Shown: in pieces, positions 47,773 to 56,929 of the stretch
How the letters are laid out: every line of letters begins with the position of its first letter
Numbering within the stretch: the stretch's first letter is position 1
DNA from: Clostridium sp. N3C
GTDB taxonomy: Bacteria > Bacillota > Clostridia > Clostridiales > Clostridiaceae
DNA: 64,000 nucleotides
Assembly: GCF_900095445.1 (NCBI RefSeq)
Contig: NZ_FMJL01000006.1
Coordinates: 35,593 to 99,592 of the forward strand
Reading direction: 5' to 3'
Notes under the pieces: generated by a model
What the model saw: only the letters and a program-made list of their open reading frames with translations
Databases searched by the model: none
Told to the model about the DNA's origin: nothing
Position numbers and translations under genes: made by a program

Positions 47773-47798
47773 AATTGAAGCTATCTTTAGCTCCAATT
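47773..47798 (-). terminator. terminator hairpin overlapping the crt transcription start
   Basis: AATTG-AGCT / AGCT-CAATT stem with a 6-nt loop. On the minus strand it is followed by ATTTTTG. It would stop transcripts coming from rex. The predicted crt start near 47795 lies inside the upstream arm, so crt mRNA itself could not form the full hairpin. Confidence 0.55.
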
Positions 47799-47801
47799 AC
47801 A

Positions 47802-47830
47802 ATTATAACTATAAGATTATCACTTTTCAA
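47802..47830 (-). promoter_or_regulatory. crt: crt operon promoter
   Basis: On the minus strand there is TTGAAA (47825-47830), a 17-bp spacer and TATAAT (47802-47807), a near-consensus sigma-A promoter. Confidence 0.85.
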
Positions 47831-47870
47831 TAGTAAAAAAACATATTTTATTCAATTTACTCAAAAGCAC

Positions 47871-47888
47871 TTGTTAATTGTTTAACAC
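47871..47888. promoter_or_regulatory. Rex operator upstream of the crt promoter
   Basis: TTGTTAA-TTGT-TTAACAC matches the Rex consensus at all but the last position. It sits between the rex stop codon and the crt -35 box, 130 bp from the second Rex site. Confidence 0.85.
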
Positions 47889-47899
47889 CGGCGGACAAT

Positions 47900-48544
47900 T
47901 TACTTATTCTGTTTATCTTTCTCGTTCAATAAATAGGTTAATGTTAAAATACTTTCGCTTAAATGAACATTCTCAACTATTACATCTTCTGGTACACCCA
48001 AATCTACAGGAGCGAAATTCCAAATACCTCTAACGCCACCTCTTACTAACATATCACATACCTTTTGGGCATTTATACTAGGCACACAAATAATACCAAT
48101 ATCTATACTATTATTCTTTAAGAAGTTATTTAATTGATCTATATCTTGTATTTCCACATCTCTTATTTTTAAGCCTATTAGCTTAGGATTTGCATCGAAT
48201 ATAGCTTCTAGAGAAAAACCTAATTTATCAAATCTAGTATAATTAGCTATAGCTTGCCCGATGTTACCAGCACCAATTATTACTTCTTTATACACTCTAT
48301 CTAGTCCTAAAATAGAATTTATCTCATTATACAAGTCTCTTACATTATAACCATAGCCCTGTTGGCCAAAGTCACCAAAACAGTTTAAATCCTGTCTTAT
48401 CTGTGATGCAGTAAAGCCTATTTTTTCACTTAGCTCTTTAGAAGAAATTCTATCCACATCGTTATTCAACAATTCTCTTAGATATCTTTGATATTTAGGC
48501 AATCTTTTTATTACTGCCATTGAAATATTCTTTTTACGTTCCAT
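47900..48544 (-). CDS. rex: redox-sensing transcriptional repressor Rex
   Basis: 214 residues. The N-terminal winged helix (ELSEKIGFTASQIRQDLNCFGDFGQQGYGYNV) is followed by a Rossmann domain (VIIGAGNIGQAIANYTRF) that senses the NADH/NAD ratio. Rex represses fermentation genes when NADH is low, in particular the crt operon in clostridia. The gene is directly upstream of crt in the same direction, separated by two Rex boxes and a promoter. No Rex box was seen in its own promoter. Confidence 0.97.
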   Translation of the reverse strand: MERKKNISMAVIKRLPKYQRYLRELLNNDVDRISSKELSEKIGFTASQIRQDLNCFGDFGQQGYGYNVRDLYNEINSILGLDRVYKEVIIGAGNIGQAIANYTRFDKLGFSLEAIFDANPKLIGLKIRDVEIQDIDQLNNFLKNNSIDIGIICVPSINAQKVCDMLVRGGVRGIWNFAPVDLGVPEDVIVENVHLSESILTLTYLLNEKDKQNK

Positions 48545-48621
48545 AGCACACTCCTCAATTTTTTAGTTTATATATGAATTTCTACTACTTACATATACAA
48601 TACTATACATCTCTTGTTATT

Positions 48622-48650
48622 ATCATATACGAATCTTCGAAATGTCAATC
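48622..48650 (-). promoter_or_regulatory. rex: rex promoter
   Basis: On the minus strand there is TTGACA (48645-48650), a 17-bp spacer and TGATAA (48622-48627). It lies about 80 bp before the rex start. Confidence 0.7.
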
Positions 48651-48799
48651 GTATTTTTAAATGCAAAATCTTCAAATTTATATTGTATAAATTATAGTTT
48701 AATACATTCTTAGTTTTAAATAACCAATGATATAATATTATTATAAATAATGTAATTAATAAAATCTAGAATCTATTCTTTTGCTTTCTTTATTAACAT

Positions 48800-48828
48800 T
48801 TGAATCTCATATGCATTCATATTATAAT
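48800..48828 (+). promoter_or_regulatory. promoter of the ABC-F gene
   Basis: TTGAAT (48800-48805), 17-bp spacer, TATAAT (48823-48828), about 60 bp before the start codon at 48891. The leader is too short for the long uORF/terminator attenuators seen on resistance-type ABC-F genes. Confidence 0.75.
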
Positions 48829-48890
48829 GATAAAGAGTTTCAAAAGAAAGCTAAAGTTATAAGAAAAATTCTTAAAGGATTGATAATAGT

Positions 48891-50807
48891 ATGATTATTT
48901 TAAGTTGTAAAAATGTATGTAAAAGCTATGGAATAGATGTAATATTAAAAGATATCACCTTTAATATTAACGAAGGGGATAAAATTGGTTTAATTGGTTC
49001 CAACGGAGCTGGTAAATCTACCTTATTCAAAATACTAACCGGTGAAATTCAACAGGATAGCGGAGAAGTTTATATTGATAAAGGTAAGACCGTTGGTTAT
49101 CTATCCCAGCATCTTTCTCTAAACAGTAATAATTCTATATATGAGGAAGCACTTACCGTCTTTCAGCCACTAATAGATCTTGAAAATAAAATAAAAAATC
49201 TTGAGCTTAAAATGGCTGAGCCCTATGACGCTTCTAAGGAAGCTTATCACAATAAAATAATTAAAGACTATACTCTAGCTTGTGACCTCTTTGAAAAGAG
49301 AGGGGGATATACCTATAAAGGTGAGGTACATAGAGTACTTACAGGACTTGGCTTCACGGAAGAAGACTTTTCAAAGGAAATAGGTATTTTAAGCGGAGGT
49401 CAAAAAACAAGAGTTGCCCTATGCAAACTTCTTTTGACTAAATCAGATTTAATACTTTTAGACGAGCCAACAAACCATTTGGATTTAAAGGCTATAGAAT
49501 GGCTTGAAGAGTATTTAAAAGCTTATAAAGGTACTGTTGTAGTTATCTCTCACGATAGATTCTTTCTAGATTCTGTCACCAACGCCACCTTTGAAATATC
49601 TAGAGGTAAGATTAGCTGTTATAATGCTAGCTACACCAAGTTTTTGGAACTTAAGAAAAAGGATCAAGAGGCCCAATTAAAAGCCTATAACATACAACAA
49701 GCAGAAATTAAAAGACAAGAAGAAATAATCGCTAGATACCGCTCCTTTAATAGGGAGAAAAGTATTAGAGCTGCAGAAAGTAGAGAAAAAGCTCTAGCAA
49801 AAATTGAACGTATAGAAGCACCAGACTCTGACGAAAGAGCTGCAAGAATTTCCTTTGAAGCTCTAATAAAAAGCGGTAATGATGTACTTCATGCAGAGAA
49901 CCTTTCAAAGAGTTATGGAGATAAGCTACTATTTAAAAATGTTTTCTTTGATGTAAAACGTGGAGACAAAACTGCTATAATCGGTGATAACGGCAGAGGA
50001 AAAACTACGCTGTTCAAAATCATTTTAGATCAAGTACAAAGTGATAGCGGTTTTGTACATACAGGAAAAAATGTGTATCCCGGTTACTATGATCAAGAGC
50101 AATCGGACCTCTGCGAAGAAAAAACAGTATTAGATGAGATATGGGACAGCTTCCCAGAAATGACTATCACAGAACTTAGAAATGCATTAGCAGCCTTCTT
50201 ATTTACTGGTGATGATGTATTTAAAGTTATATCCACCTTAAGCGGTGGTGAAAAATGTAGGATTAATCTTTTAAAGCTTATGTTAGCAAAAAACAATTTA
50301 CTACTATTAGACGAACCTACAAATCATCTAGATATAATGTCTAGAGAAGCCTTAGAAGAAGCTTTGCTAGAATACGACGGTACCTTAATGGTAATTTCCC
50401 ATGATAGATACTTCCTTAATAAAGTTATTAATAAAATCTATGAACTTAATGAAGATGGAATAAAAGAGTATCATGGTAACTACAGTTATTATGTAGAAAA
50501 GAAAAAGAGTTCAAATGCTACAACAGATTCAGCTCCTATGGATACAGGCTTAACAAAAACAAAAATTCAAGAAGAGAAGAAGAAAAAACGTGAACTAGAA
50601 AAGGCTGAAAGAGAAAGGGCTAAAAGAATTAAAACTTTAGAAAAACTAATTGCTGATAAAGAAGAAGAAGTAAAGGAACTTAACCATCAGCTCTGTCTAG
50701 AGGAAGTATACTCCAATCCAGAAAAGAGTCAAGAAGTACACCGAAAAATCACAGAGTTAGAGTCTGAAATTGAAAGTTTATACGAAGAATGGGAAGAAAT
50801 TGTTTAA
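48891..50807 (+). CDS. ABC-F family ATPase, YdiF-like ribosome-associated
   Basis: 638 residues with two ABC domains and no membrane segment. Domain 1: Walker A GSNGAGKST (about 36-44), signature ILSGGQKTRVAL, Walker B LILLDEPTNHLD. Domain 2: GDNGRGKTT, TLSGGEKCRINL and LLLLDEPTNHLD. The linker (LKKKDQEAQLKAYNIQQAEIKRQ) is the helical P-site tRNA interaction motif of ABC-F proteins. A charged C-terminal coiled coil (about 545-638) matches YdiF/Uup-type members. It acts on stalled or early elongating ribosomes; antibiotic resistance is possible but not indicated. The ribosome binding site is weak (AAAGGA, 11 nt). Confidence 0.92.
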   Translation: MIILSCKNVCKSYGIDVILKDITFNINEGDKIGLIGSNGAGKSTLFKILTGEIQQDSGEVYIDKGKTVGYLSQHLSLNSNNSIYEEALTVFQPLIDLENKIKNLELKMAEPYDASKEAYHNKIIKDYTLACDLFEKRGGYTYKGEVHRVLTGLGFTEEDFSKEIGILSGGQKTRVALCKLLLTKSDLILLDEPTNHLDLKAIEWLEEYLKAYKGTVVVISHDRFFLDSVTNATFEISRGKISCYNASYTKFLELKKKDQEAQLKAYNIQQAEIKRQEEIIARYRSFNREKSIRAAESREKALAKIERIEAPDSDERAARISFEALIKSGNDVLHAENLSKSYGDKLLFKNVFFDVKRGDKTAIIGDNGRGKTTLFKIILDQVQSDSGFVHTGKNVYPGYYDQEQSDLCEEKTVLDEIWDSFPEMTITELRNALAAFLFTGDDVFKVISTLSGGEKCRINLLKLMLAKNNLLLLDEPTNHLDIMSREALEEALLEYDGTLMVISHDRYFLNKVINKIYELNEDGIKEYHGNYSYYVEKKKSSNATTDSAPMDTGLTKTKIQEEKKKKRELEKAERERAKRIKTLEKLIADKEEEVKELNHQLCLEEVYSNPEKSQEVHRKITELESEIESLYEEWEEIV

Positions 50808-50825
50808 TTTCTTCCCATTTCTTTT
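50788..50825 (+). terminator. terminator overlapping the ABC-F stop codon
   Basis: Perfect 14-bp stem AATGGGAAGAAATT/AATTTCTTCCCATT with a GTTT loop, then TCTTTTTT. The stop codon TAA lies in the loop and 3' arm, so the last codons double as the terminator. Confidence 0.93.
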
Positions 50826-52151
50826 TTATTCTGTTAATTTAACTTGAAATTTTTTATATTCATCATCAGTGTATCTGTATACTTCTACTTCTACCTTATC
50901 ACCAATAGCATGTTTGCTCTTTATTTTATTAATTTCATCTACTGATTTTACAGTCTGTCCGTCAAATTTAACTATTATATCACCAACTCTTATACCAGCC
51001 ATTTGAGCACCACTAAAATCTTGAACTTCCGCTACAAACACACCTTCCACTAATCCTTTTTGCTTTGCAGTAGTTTTATCTATGCTTTGTCCTGCAATAC
51101 CAAGCTTTGGCACTGGCTTAGATAAATCATCTAATTTATCCTTTACTAGATCTATTGGAATAGCAAATCCCATACCATCAACACTTACTGTACCGGTGCT
51201 AGAAATTTTAGCAGTATTTATTCCTATAACCTGTCCCTGTGAATTAACTAGCGGTCCACCACTATTACCACTATTTATAGCTGCATCTGTTTGAATATAT
51301 GCTATATCTTTATCTCCAAGTTTTCTGTTTACCGCACTAACAATTCCACTAGTAACAGAGCCTAAAAATTCTTTACCAAGAGGATTTCCAATAGCTACTA
51401 CTGTTTCCCCAACTTGTAAAGATGAAGAGGTTCCTAGTTCAACTACTCCTGGTACCTCCACATCCTCTGTGATTTTTACAATAGCAATATCATGATTTGC
51501 ATCAGAATTTACTACCTTAGCTGCAACTTCTTTACCATTGTTGAAAATCACCTTAACTTCTGTAGCACCAGCTATAACATGTTGATTAGTTAATACATAA
51601 CCTTCTTCGTTTATAATCATTCCAGATCCTATACCCTCTGAAATCTGTTCATTACCAAACCAGTCTATTCCTGCCACACTTTTTGTAGATACACCAACTA
51701 CTGCTGGACCAACCTTCTTAGCTATTTCAGAAATAGTTAATGCTCCTTCTTCTGTTGCTACTGTAGTTGGGTGAAGATTATAACTAACTGAATTAGAGCT
51801 AGTAGTACTAGTAGATTTTTTTGATACTGCTTCGTATAAAGGAGTATTTTCAAAGAAATCTGTCTTTGGAAGCAAGTAAAGTGCAGAACCAAGCGTAGCC
51901 CCAGCACCTATAGTAGCACATATAACTCCTACTAAAACATAGGACATAGCTTTTCTAAAAGTACCATTTTTCATTTTAATCTTTACCTTCTTTGGTTCAC
52001 TATAATTTGAATTTACACTATTCATTTCAGTGGTATTTTCAGTATTTTCTTCCACCTGTGGATTAAACATATAAAAGTTTTCTCCTGCAATATAGTCTTT
52101 ATGTTCATTATTTAAATTATTATTCAAATTATCATTGTTATTAAAATCCAT
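50826..52151 (-). CDS. htrA: HtrA/DegP-type serine protease with PDZ domain
   Basis: 441 residues. An Asn-rich cytoplasmic head (1-60) is followed by one membrane helix (about 69-94), then the trypsin-like domain with H191 (LTNQHVIAG), D221 (NHDIAIVKI) and S297 (NSGNSGGPLVN), and a C-terminal PDZ domain (LGIAGQS... GIRVGDIIVKFDGQTV). The topology places the protease outside the membrane, where it degrades misfolded proteins. GGGAGGT lies before the ATG. Three phased 11-bp repeats upstream suggest control by a stress two-component system. Confidence 0.95.
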   Translation of the reverse strand: MDFNNNDNLNNNLNNEHKDYIAGENFYMFNPQVEENTENTTEMNSVNSNYSEPKKVKIKMKNGTFRKAMSYVLVGVICATIGAGATLGSALYLLPKTDFFENTPLYEAVSKKSTSTTSSNSVSYNLHPTTVATEEGALTISEIAKKVGPAVVGVSTKSVAGIDWFGNEQISEGIGSGMIINEEGYVLTNQHVIAGATEVKVIFNNGKEVAAKVVNSDANHDIAIVKITEDVEVPGVVELGTSSSLQVGETVVAIGNPLGKEFLGSVTSGIVSAVNRKLGDKDIAYIQTDAAINSGNSGGPLVNSQGQVIGINTAKISSTGTVSVDGMGFAIPIDLVKDKLDDLSKPVPKLGIAGQSIDKTTAKQKGLVEGVFVAEVQDFSGAQMAGIRVGDIIVKFDGQTVKSVDEINKIKSKHAIGDKVEVEVYRYTDDEYKKFQVKLTE

Positions 52152-52211
52152 AATTATACCTCCCTTTGCTTTTCATCGTATTTACTTTATGTATTAATAA
52201 TAAAACTATTA

Positions 52212-52250
52212 TGTGACAATCCTGTGTCAATGCTGTGACAAAATGATGTC
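52212..52250 (-). promoter_or_regulatory. phased 11-bp direct repeats upstream of htrA
   Basis: TGTGACA, TGTGTCA and TGTGACA start at 52212, 52223 and 52234, exactly 11 bp apart, with a looser GATGTCA at 52244. On the minus strand this reads TTGTCACA-N3-TTGACACA-N3-TTGTCACA. Such helically phased repeats are typical of OmpR/PhoB-family regulators (as CssR for B. subtilis htrA). The nearest repeat can serve as the -35 (TTGTCA, 17 bp, TAATAC). Confidence 0.6.
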
Positions 52251-52266
52251 ATTTTTAAATAAAAAT

Positions 52267-52305
52267 AAACCTCCTTATGTACAATAAACTAACATAAAGA
52301 GGTTT
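52267..52305 (-). terminator. terminator of the histidine operon
   Basis: Stem AAACCTC-TTATGT / ACATAA-GAGGTTT with one bulge or mismatch. On the minus strand it is followed by ATTTTTATTT. It lies 17 bp after the hisE stop codon. Confidence 0.88.
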
Positions 52306-52322
52306 GATTCTAGTAAAATAAG

Positions 52323-52652
52323 CTATAAATTAGTTATTTCAGGTCTTTCAGGCTTTTTATTAGCAGTTTTCTGTCTTCTTTTCTCTAACTCTTCTCTTAT
52401 TTCTTCAAGGCTAATATCCTTTTCTGCCATAAGAACCATTATATGATAGCAAAGATCACAAATCTCTGTTATCAATTCTGTCTTGTCCGTATTTTTTGAG
52501 GCCACAATTACTTCCGTAGATTCCTCTCCAACCTTCTTTAATATTTTGTCTATCCCCTTATCAAATAAGTATTTAGTATAGGAGCCTTCTATAGGATTTA
52601 TTTTTCTATCTTTTATTACTTGGTACAATTCCTCTATAACCTTCTCATTCAT
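52323..52652 (-). CDS. hisE: phosphoribosyl-ATP pyrophosphatase
   Basis: 109 residues. Hydrolyses phosphoribosyl-ATP to phosphoribosyl-AMP, step 2 of histidine synthesis. The MazG-like helical domain has [29 protein letters not shown] and [17 protein letters not shown], with the acidic metal ligands. It is separate from hisI here, whereas many bacteria have a fused hisIE. It is the last gene of the operon and is 152 bp from hisI, the only sizeable gap in the operon. Confidence 0.96.
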   Translation of the reverse strand: MNEKVIEELYQVIKDRKINPIEGSYTKYLFDKGIDKILKKVGEESTEVIVASKNTDKTELITEICDLCYHIMVLMAEKDISLEEIREELEKRRQKTANKKPERPEITNL

Positions 52653-52744
52653 AAATTTCTTCTTCCTCTCTTAAACACATTTAAATGTTTCAATAAAAGG
52701 TTGATATCTAAAAAAACTTGTCCATCAACACTTTTTTTAAACAT
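52649..52744 (-). CDS. possible 31-residue peptide between hisI and hisE
   Basis: A short frame begins [19 protein letters not shown] and ends with a basic tail (KRGRRNL). Its stop codon overlaps the hisE start as ATGA, an arrangement typical of translationally coupled genes. Its own start lies in the palindrome CATAGCGCTATG and has no good ribosome binding site; the nearest GGAG is about 19 nt away. It may be a leader peptide, or chance. Confidence 0.2.
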   Translation of the reverse strand: MFKKSVDGQVFLDINLLLKHLNVFKRGRRNL

Positions 52745-52753
52745 AGCGCTATG
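52742..52753. repeat. 12-bp palindrome in the hisI-hisE gap
   Basis: CATAGCGCTATG is a perfect palindrome and unusually GC-containing for its surroundings. Possible protein site or short hairpin. Confidence 0.3.
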
Positions 52754-52804
52754 CAAATTATTTTACATCTCCATCAATATCACTGTTAATATTTCACTTT
52801 AAAA

Positions 52805-53128
52805 CTATATGTTCTTTAAATCTGTGAAGAAACAGCTTCTACTTCCTGTATGACAGGCTGGTCCAATCTGATCTACCAGTATTAAAATAGTATCCTTATC
52901 ACAGTCTATTTTCATATCCTTAACAAACTGAAAATGTCCTGAGCTTTCTCCCTTGTTCCAAAGCTTTTGTCTTGATCTGCTATAGAACCATGTCTTGCCA
53001 GTTTCCAATGTTAGCTTAATAGATTCCTCATTCATATAAGCTAACATGAGAACTTCCTTAGTTTCATAGTGCTGAACTATAGCAGGAATTAAGCCATCTT
53101 TATTATATTTAATTTTATCCTTTATCAT
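52805..53128 (-). CDS. hisI: phosphoribosyl-AMP cyclohydrolase
   Basis: 107 residues. Opens the purine ring of phosphoribosyl-AMP, step 3 of histidine synthesis. Metal-binding signature: [26 protein letters not shown], with Cys residues for zinc. [19 protein letters not shown] is the substrate motif. It lies 18 bp after hisF. Confidence 0.96.
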   Translation of the reverse strand: MIKDKIKYNKDGLIPAIVQHYETKEVLMLAYMNEESIKLTLETGKTWFYSRSRQKLWNKGESSGHFQFVKDMKIDCDKDTILILVDQIGPACHTGSRSCFFTDLKNI

Positions 53129-53146
53129 CTTTACACCCCAATTTTA

Positions 53147-53908
53147 TTATAGTCGCACAGGAATGTTAGTCTTAGTCAAATACTCTTTTACCTCTTTTAT
53201 TGTAAGTTCTCTATAATGAAATAGAGAAGCTGCTAAGGCTGCATCTGCCTTAGTTTCTTGGAAAACCTCTGAAAAGTGTTCTAGCTTACCGCAACCTCCG
53301 GAGGCTATTACAGGAATATTTACCCTTTCTGATACTGCCTTAGTTAAGGGAACATCAAAACCATTTTTCGTTCCGTCGGCATCCATGCTGGTTAAAAGTA
53401 TTTCTCCAGCCCCAAGCTTTTCTACTTCCCTTACCCATTCTAGAAGATCTATGCCTGTATCAATTCTTCCTCCGTTAATAACTACATTCCAACCACTACC
53501 ATCTTCTCTCATTTTTCCGTCCACTGCTACCACAACACATTGACTACCAAACTTTTCTGCAGCCCTACTAATCAAATACTTATCTCGTACCGCTGCTGAG
53601 TTAACTGAAACCTTATCTGCTCCCGCTCTTAATATTTCTTTGAAATCATCTATATCTCTTATGCCCCCTCCAACGGTCAAAGGAATAAATACCTTTTCAG
53701 CTGTTCTTTCAACTACATCAATCATGATGCCTCTACCTTCATGGGTAGCGGTTATATCTAAAAAAACTAACTCATCAGCACCTTGCTCATTATAATACTG
53801 GGCTATTTCCACCGGATCTCCTACATCCTTTAAATTAACGAAGTTTATTCCCTTAACAACTCTCCCCATATTTACATCTAAACAGGGAATTATCCTTTTT
53901 GTGAGCAT
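53147..53908 (-). CDS. hisF: imidazole glycerol phosphate synthase, cyclase subunit
   Basis: 253 residues, a beta/alpha barrel. Forms imidazole glycerol phosphate and AICAR from PRFAR with ammonia from HisH. It begins [20 protein letters not shown], with catalytic Asp in CLDV, and ends its second phosphate site with [15 protein letters not shown]. The second catalytic Asp is in [15 protein letters not shown]. Confidence 0.97.
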   Translation of the reverse strand: MLTKRIIPCLDVNMGRVVKGINFVNLKDVGDPVEIAQYYNEQGADELVFLDITATHEGRGIMIDVVERTAEKVFIPLTVGGGIRDIDDFKEILRAGADKVSVNSAAVRDKYLISRAAEKFGSQCVVVAVDGKMREDGSGWNVVINGGRIDTGIDLLEWVREVEKLGAGEILLTSMDADGTKNGFDVPLTKAVSERVNIPVIASGGCGKLEHFSEVFQETKADAALAASLFHYRELTIKEVKEYLTKTNIPVRL

Positions 53909-53924
53909 ATCTTTCCCTACCTTC

Positions 53925-54632
53925 CTATACTTTTAGTGCTTCTGCCAGCGAAAGAGTGCCATCATATATGGCCTTTCCAGTTATAGCCCCATAAAGTTCC
54001 ATTGCCTTTAAGGCTTTAATATCTTCTAAATCCTTTATGCCACCAGAAGCAGTTACTTTACAGCTTACCTTTTCCTTTAAGGCCTGCAATTGCTCAAGAT
54101 TAGGACCTTTTAAGGTTCCATCTCTGCTTATATCCGTAAAGATTATGTTATCTACTCCAATATCCTCCATTTTAAGAGCAAAATCTATATAGTTTACATT
54201 ACTGGTATTTAACCAGCCCTCTATGCTCACCTTACCATTCTTTGCATCTATGCCTACTGCTATGTGCTGTCCAAACTCCTTTACTGCTTCCATTACCATC
54301 TGTGTATTTTTTAAAGCAACGCTACCTAGGATAACTCTGCTGATGCCCTTATTAATTAGCCTGTCAATGGTCCTTAAATCTCTAATTCCTCCACCAAGCT
54401 CCACTGGTACCTTTACTCGTGAAACTACATTGATAATAATATCCTCGTTAACCGTTCTTCCTTCCAAGGCTCCATCTAAATCCACCATATGGATATATTG
54501 TGCTCCTGTTTCTTGGAATTTTTCTGCCACCTCCACTGGATCCTCTGCCACTTTGGTAGGCTTTGAAAAATCTCCTTGATAGAGTCTGACACATTTACCT
54601 TGTCTAATATCTATAGCTGGAATAATAATCAT
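53925..54632 (-). CDS. hisA: ProFAR isomerase
   Basis: 235 residues, a beta/alpha barrel paralogous to HisF. Isomerises ProFAR to PRFAR by an Amadori rearrangement. It starts [20 protein letters not shown] with catalytic Asp in AIDI, and has [16 protein letters not shown] with the second Asp, then [11 protein letters not shown]. It overlaps the end of hisH by 4 bp (ATGA), so the two are coupled. Confidence 0.97.
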   Translation of the reverse strand: MIIIPAIDIRQGKCVRLYQGDFSKPTKVAEDPVEVAEKFQETGAQYIHMVDLDGALEGRTVNEDIIINVVSRVKVPVELGGGIRDLRTIDRLINKGISRVILGSVALKNTQMVMEAVKEFGQHIAVGIDAKNGKVSIEGWLNTSNVNYIDFALKMEDIGVDNIIFTDISRDGTLKGPNLEQLQALKEKVSCKVTASGGIKDLEDIKALKAMELYGAITGKAIYDGTLSLAEALKV

Positions 54633-55234
54633 TTTACCAACTCCCCAAAATTTTTTAATATCTTCATACCAGTATCTCCGCTTTTTTCCGGATGGAACTG
54701 AGCGCCAAAGACCTTTCCCCTACTTACTACTGCTGGAACCCTTACACCATAAAGGGTGCATGCTTTTAAATCATCCTGATTCTCAACAATAGCATAGTAA
54801 GAATGAACAAAATATACGAAGCTTTCATTATCAATACCTTCTAGTAGTTTGCAAGGATTATCTAAATATAAGTTATTCCATCCCATATGAGGAATCTTAA
54901 CATAATCCGGCAACTGGTGAATTTCACCTTTTATAATCCCAAGACCTTCACATTCTTTAACCTCATAGCTCACATCTAATAACAATTGCATTCCTAAACA
55001 TATACCTAAAATAGGTTTATCATCTTTTACAAAGTCTTTTATTAATATATCTATGGATCCTTCCTTTAAATTTTTCATGGCATCAGGAAAGGCACCAACC
55101 CCTGGCAATATAAGACCTTTTGCCTTTGACAGTTCCTCTGCATTATTGCTAATAAAAGCCTTATATCCTAATACCTCTAATGCCTTTTCTACACTTCGAA
55201 GGTTCCCCATACCATAATCAATAATGCCAATCAA
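54629..55234 (-). CDS. hisH: imidazole glycerol phosphate synthase, glutamine amidotransferase subunit
   Basis: 201 residues. Class I glutaminase that feeds ammonia to HisF. Oxyanion strand and nucleophile: [15 protein letters not shown] with catalytic Cys. The His and Glu of the triad are in [13 protein letters not shown]. The N-terminus is [15 protein letters not shown]. Confidence 0.97.
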   Translation of the reverse strand: MIGIIDYGMGNLRSVEKALEVLGYKAFISNNAEELSKAKGLILPGVGAFPDAMKNLKEGSIDILIKDFVKDDKPILGICLGMQLLLDVSYEVKECEGLGIIKGEIHQLPDYVKIPHMGWNNLYLDNPCKLLEGIDNESFVYFVHSYYAIVENQDDLKACTLYGVRVPAVVSRGKVFGAQFHPEKSGDTGMKILKNFGELVK

Positions 55235-55246
55235 AATTAGCCCCCC

Positions 55247-55834
55247 TTAAAGTACGCCTTTTGTAGACATGACTCCCTTTATATTTTCATCTATAGTTAC
55301 AGCTTCCTTTAAAGCTCTACCAAAGGCCTTAAAAATTCCTTCTATTTTATGATGATTATTTTTTCCATACATAATTTTTATGTGAAGAGTAATACCTGCA
55401 TTAAAGGCTAAAGCTCTAAAAAACTCTTCTACCATTTCCGTATCTAGTTCTCCTACTCTATCTACAGTAAAGTCCACATCAAAAACCAAATAGGCTCTTC
55501 CGCTTATATCTAAAGATGCAAAAGCTAAACTTTCATCCATAGGAGTATAGGCAGTACCATATCTCTTAATACCTACCTTATCTCCTAGGGCCTCCTTTAT
55601 ACATGTACCTAAAGTAATACCTACATCCTCTACGGTATGGTGGCAATCTACATGCAAATCTCCCTTAGCCTTTACCTTTAAATCCATTCCTCCATGGGCT
55701 GCCATAAGGTTTAACATATGATCAAAGAAGCCTATACCTGTATCTATATCGCACTTTCCCTCTCCATCTAAATTTATTGCAACCTTTATATCTGTTTCCT
55801 TAGTTTCTCTTTCTTTTTCAGAATATCTGCTCAT
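55247..55834 (-). CDS. hisB: imidazoleglycerol-phosphate dehydratase
   Basis: 195 residues, the monofunctional form without a phosphatase domain. Dehydrates imidazole glycerol phosphate using two Mn sites. Signatures: [30 protein letters not shown] and [23 protein letters not shown] histidinol-phosphate phosphatase gene is absent from this operon, so that enzyme must be encoded elsewhere. Confidence 0.97.
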   Translation of the reverse strand: MSRYSEKERETKETDIKVAINLDGEGKCDIDTGIGFFDHMLNLMAAHGGMDLKVKAKGDLHVDCHHTVEDVGITLGTCIKEALGDKVGIKRYGTAYTPMDESLAFASLDISGRAYLVFDVDFTVDRVGELDTEMVEEFFRALAFNAGITLHIKIMYGKNNHHKIEGIFKAFGRALKEAVTIDENIKGVMSTKGVL

Positions 55835-55870
55835 AAATCTTTTGGGCTAAAGCCCCTCCTCCTTTTATAC

Positions 55871-56929
55871 TTATTTCAGATCTTCTAACACACAAGTTAT
55901 AGCTTCTAAAACTCTAATATTTTCCTCTCTACTACCAGCGTTTATTCTTAAATATTCACCAAAGCATCGGATAGCTATGCCCTGATCTCTCAAAACTTCG
56001 TATACTTCCTTTCCTCTTTCAGACTTAATATATATAAAATTCGAACTAGTAGGATATACCTTAAATTTATTACCTTGATCTAGCTTACATAGCTCCTCAT
56101 ATAAATAATCTCTTTCTTTAACTATCTTCTGAATATTATCTTTAATAATATCAGGATGTTTTAGTATAACTGAAGCAGCAACTTGTGATAAGGAATTTAC
56201 ATTGTAGGGCGGCTTTACCTTTTTATAATTATTGATTACTAATTCTCCTGCAATTATGAATCCAACCCTAGCAGCAGCTAGCCCCATGGCCTTAGAACAA
56301 GTTCTTAAAACTGCCAAGTTCTCATACTTTGCAACTAAATCTACTACCGTTTCTCCGCAGAATTCATAATAAGCTTCATCCACTACTACCAAAGCATTTG
56401 TTTGCTCTACTATTTTTATGATATCTTCCCTACTTACTACAACACCTGTAGGGTTATTAGGTGTTGAAAATATTATTATCTTTACATCTTCATTTAGTGC
56501 TACATTAATAAAATCCTCTACATCAAAAGTTAAATTTTCATCTAAGGCATAGTCATATACATAGGCTCCTATCAAGGAAGCATAGAACTTATACATAGAA
56601 AAATCTGGCTTTAAGGTTAGCACCCCATCCCCACAATTTAAGAATCCATTCATTAAGGTTTGTATTATTTCATCAGAACCATTTCCTGCTAAAATATATT
56701 TTGAATCTACACCACAGTACTGTCCATATAAACGGCACAAGGACTCTGCCTCAGGATCAGGATATCTGTTGTAGATAACCTTCATTAAAGCTTCACTTAA
56801 TTCTTCCTTTAAACTTTCGGGGAAATTTAAAAAGCTTTCGTTAGCATCTAATTTCACCCTGTATTCCCTCTTATCTACCACATAAGGCTCTATTCTATTT
56901 AACTTATCATTAATAACTAGCTTTCCCAT
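55871..56929 (-). CDS. hisC: histidinol-phosphate aminotransferase
   Basis: 352 residues, fold type I PLP enzyme. Transaminates imidazole acetol phosphate to histidinol phosphate with glutamate. Landmarks: LDANESFLNFPES, the FSTPNNPTGVVV loop, VVDEAYYEFCG, and the PLP Lys in LRTCSKAMGLAAARVGF. The start codon shares one base with the hisD stop codon. Confidence 0.96.
   Translation of the reverse strand: MGKLVINDKLNRIEPYVVDKREYRVKLDANESFLNFPESLKEELSEALMKVIYNRYPDPEAESLCRLYGQYCGVDSKYILAGNGSDEIIQTLMNGFLNCGDGVLTLKPDFSMYKFYASLIGAYVYDYALDENLTFDVEDFINVALNEDVKIIIFSTPNNPTGVVVSREDIIKIVEQTNALVVVDEAYYEFCGETVVDLVAKYENLAVLRTCSKAMGLAAARVGFIIAGELVINNYKKVKPPYNVNSLSQVAASVILKHPDIIKDNIQKIVKERDYLYEELCKLDQGNKFKVYPTSSNFIYIKSERGKEVYEVLRDQGIAIRCFGEYLRINAGSREENIRVLEAITCVLEDLK

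Noticed and set aside
48835..48890. Attenuator leader (small ORF plus terminator) for the ABC-F gene
   Set aside because: Leader is about 55 nt with only a 5-bp hairpin and no upstream small ORF.
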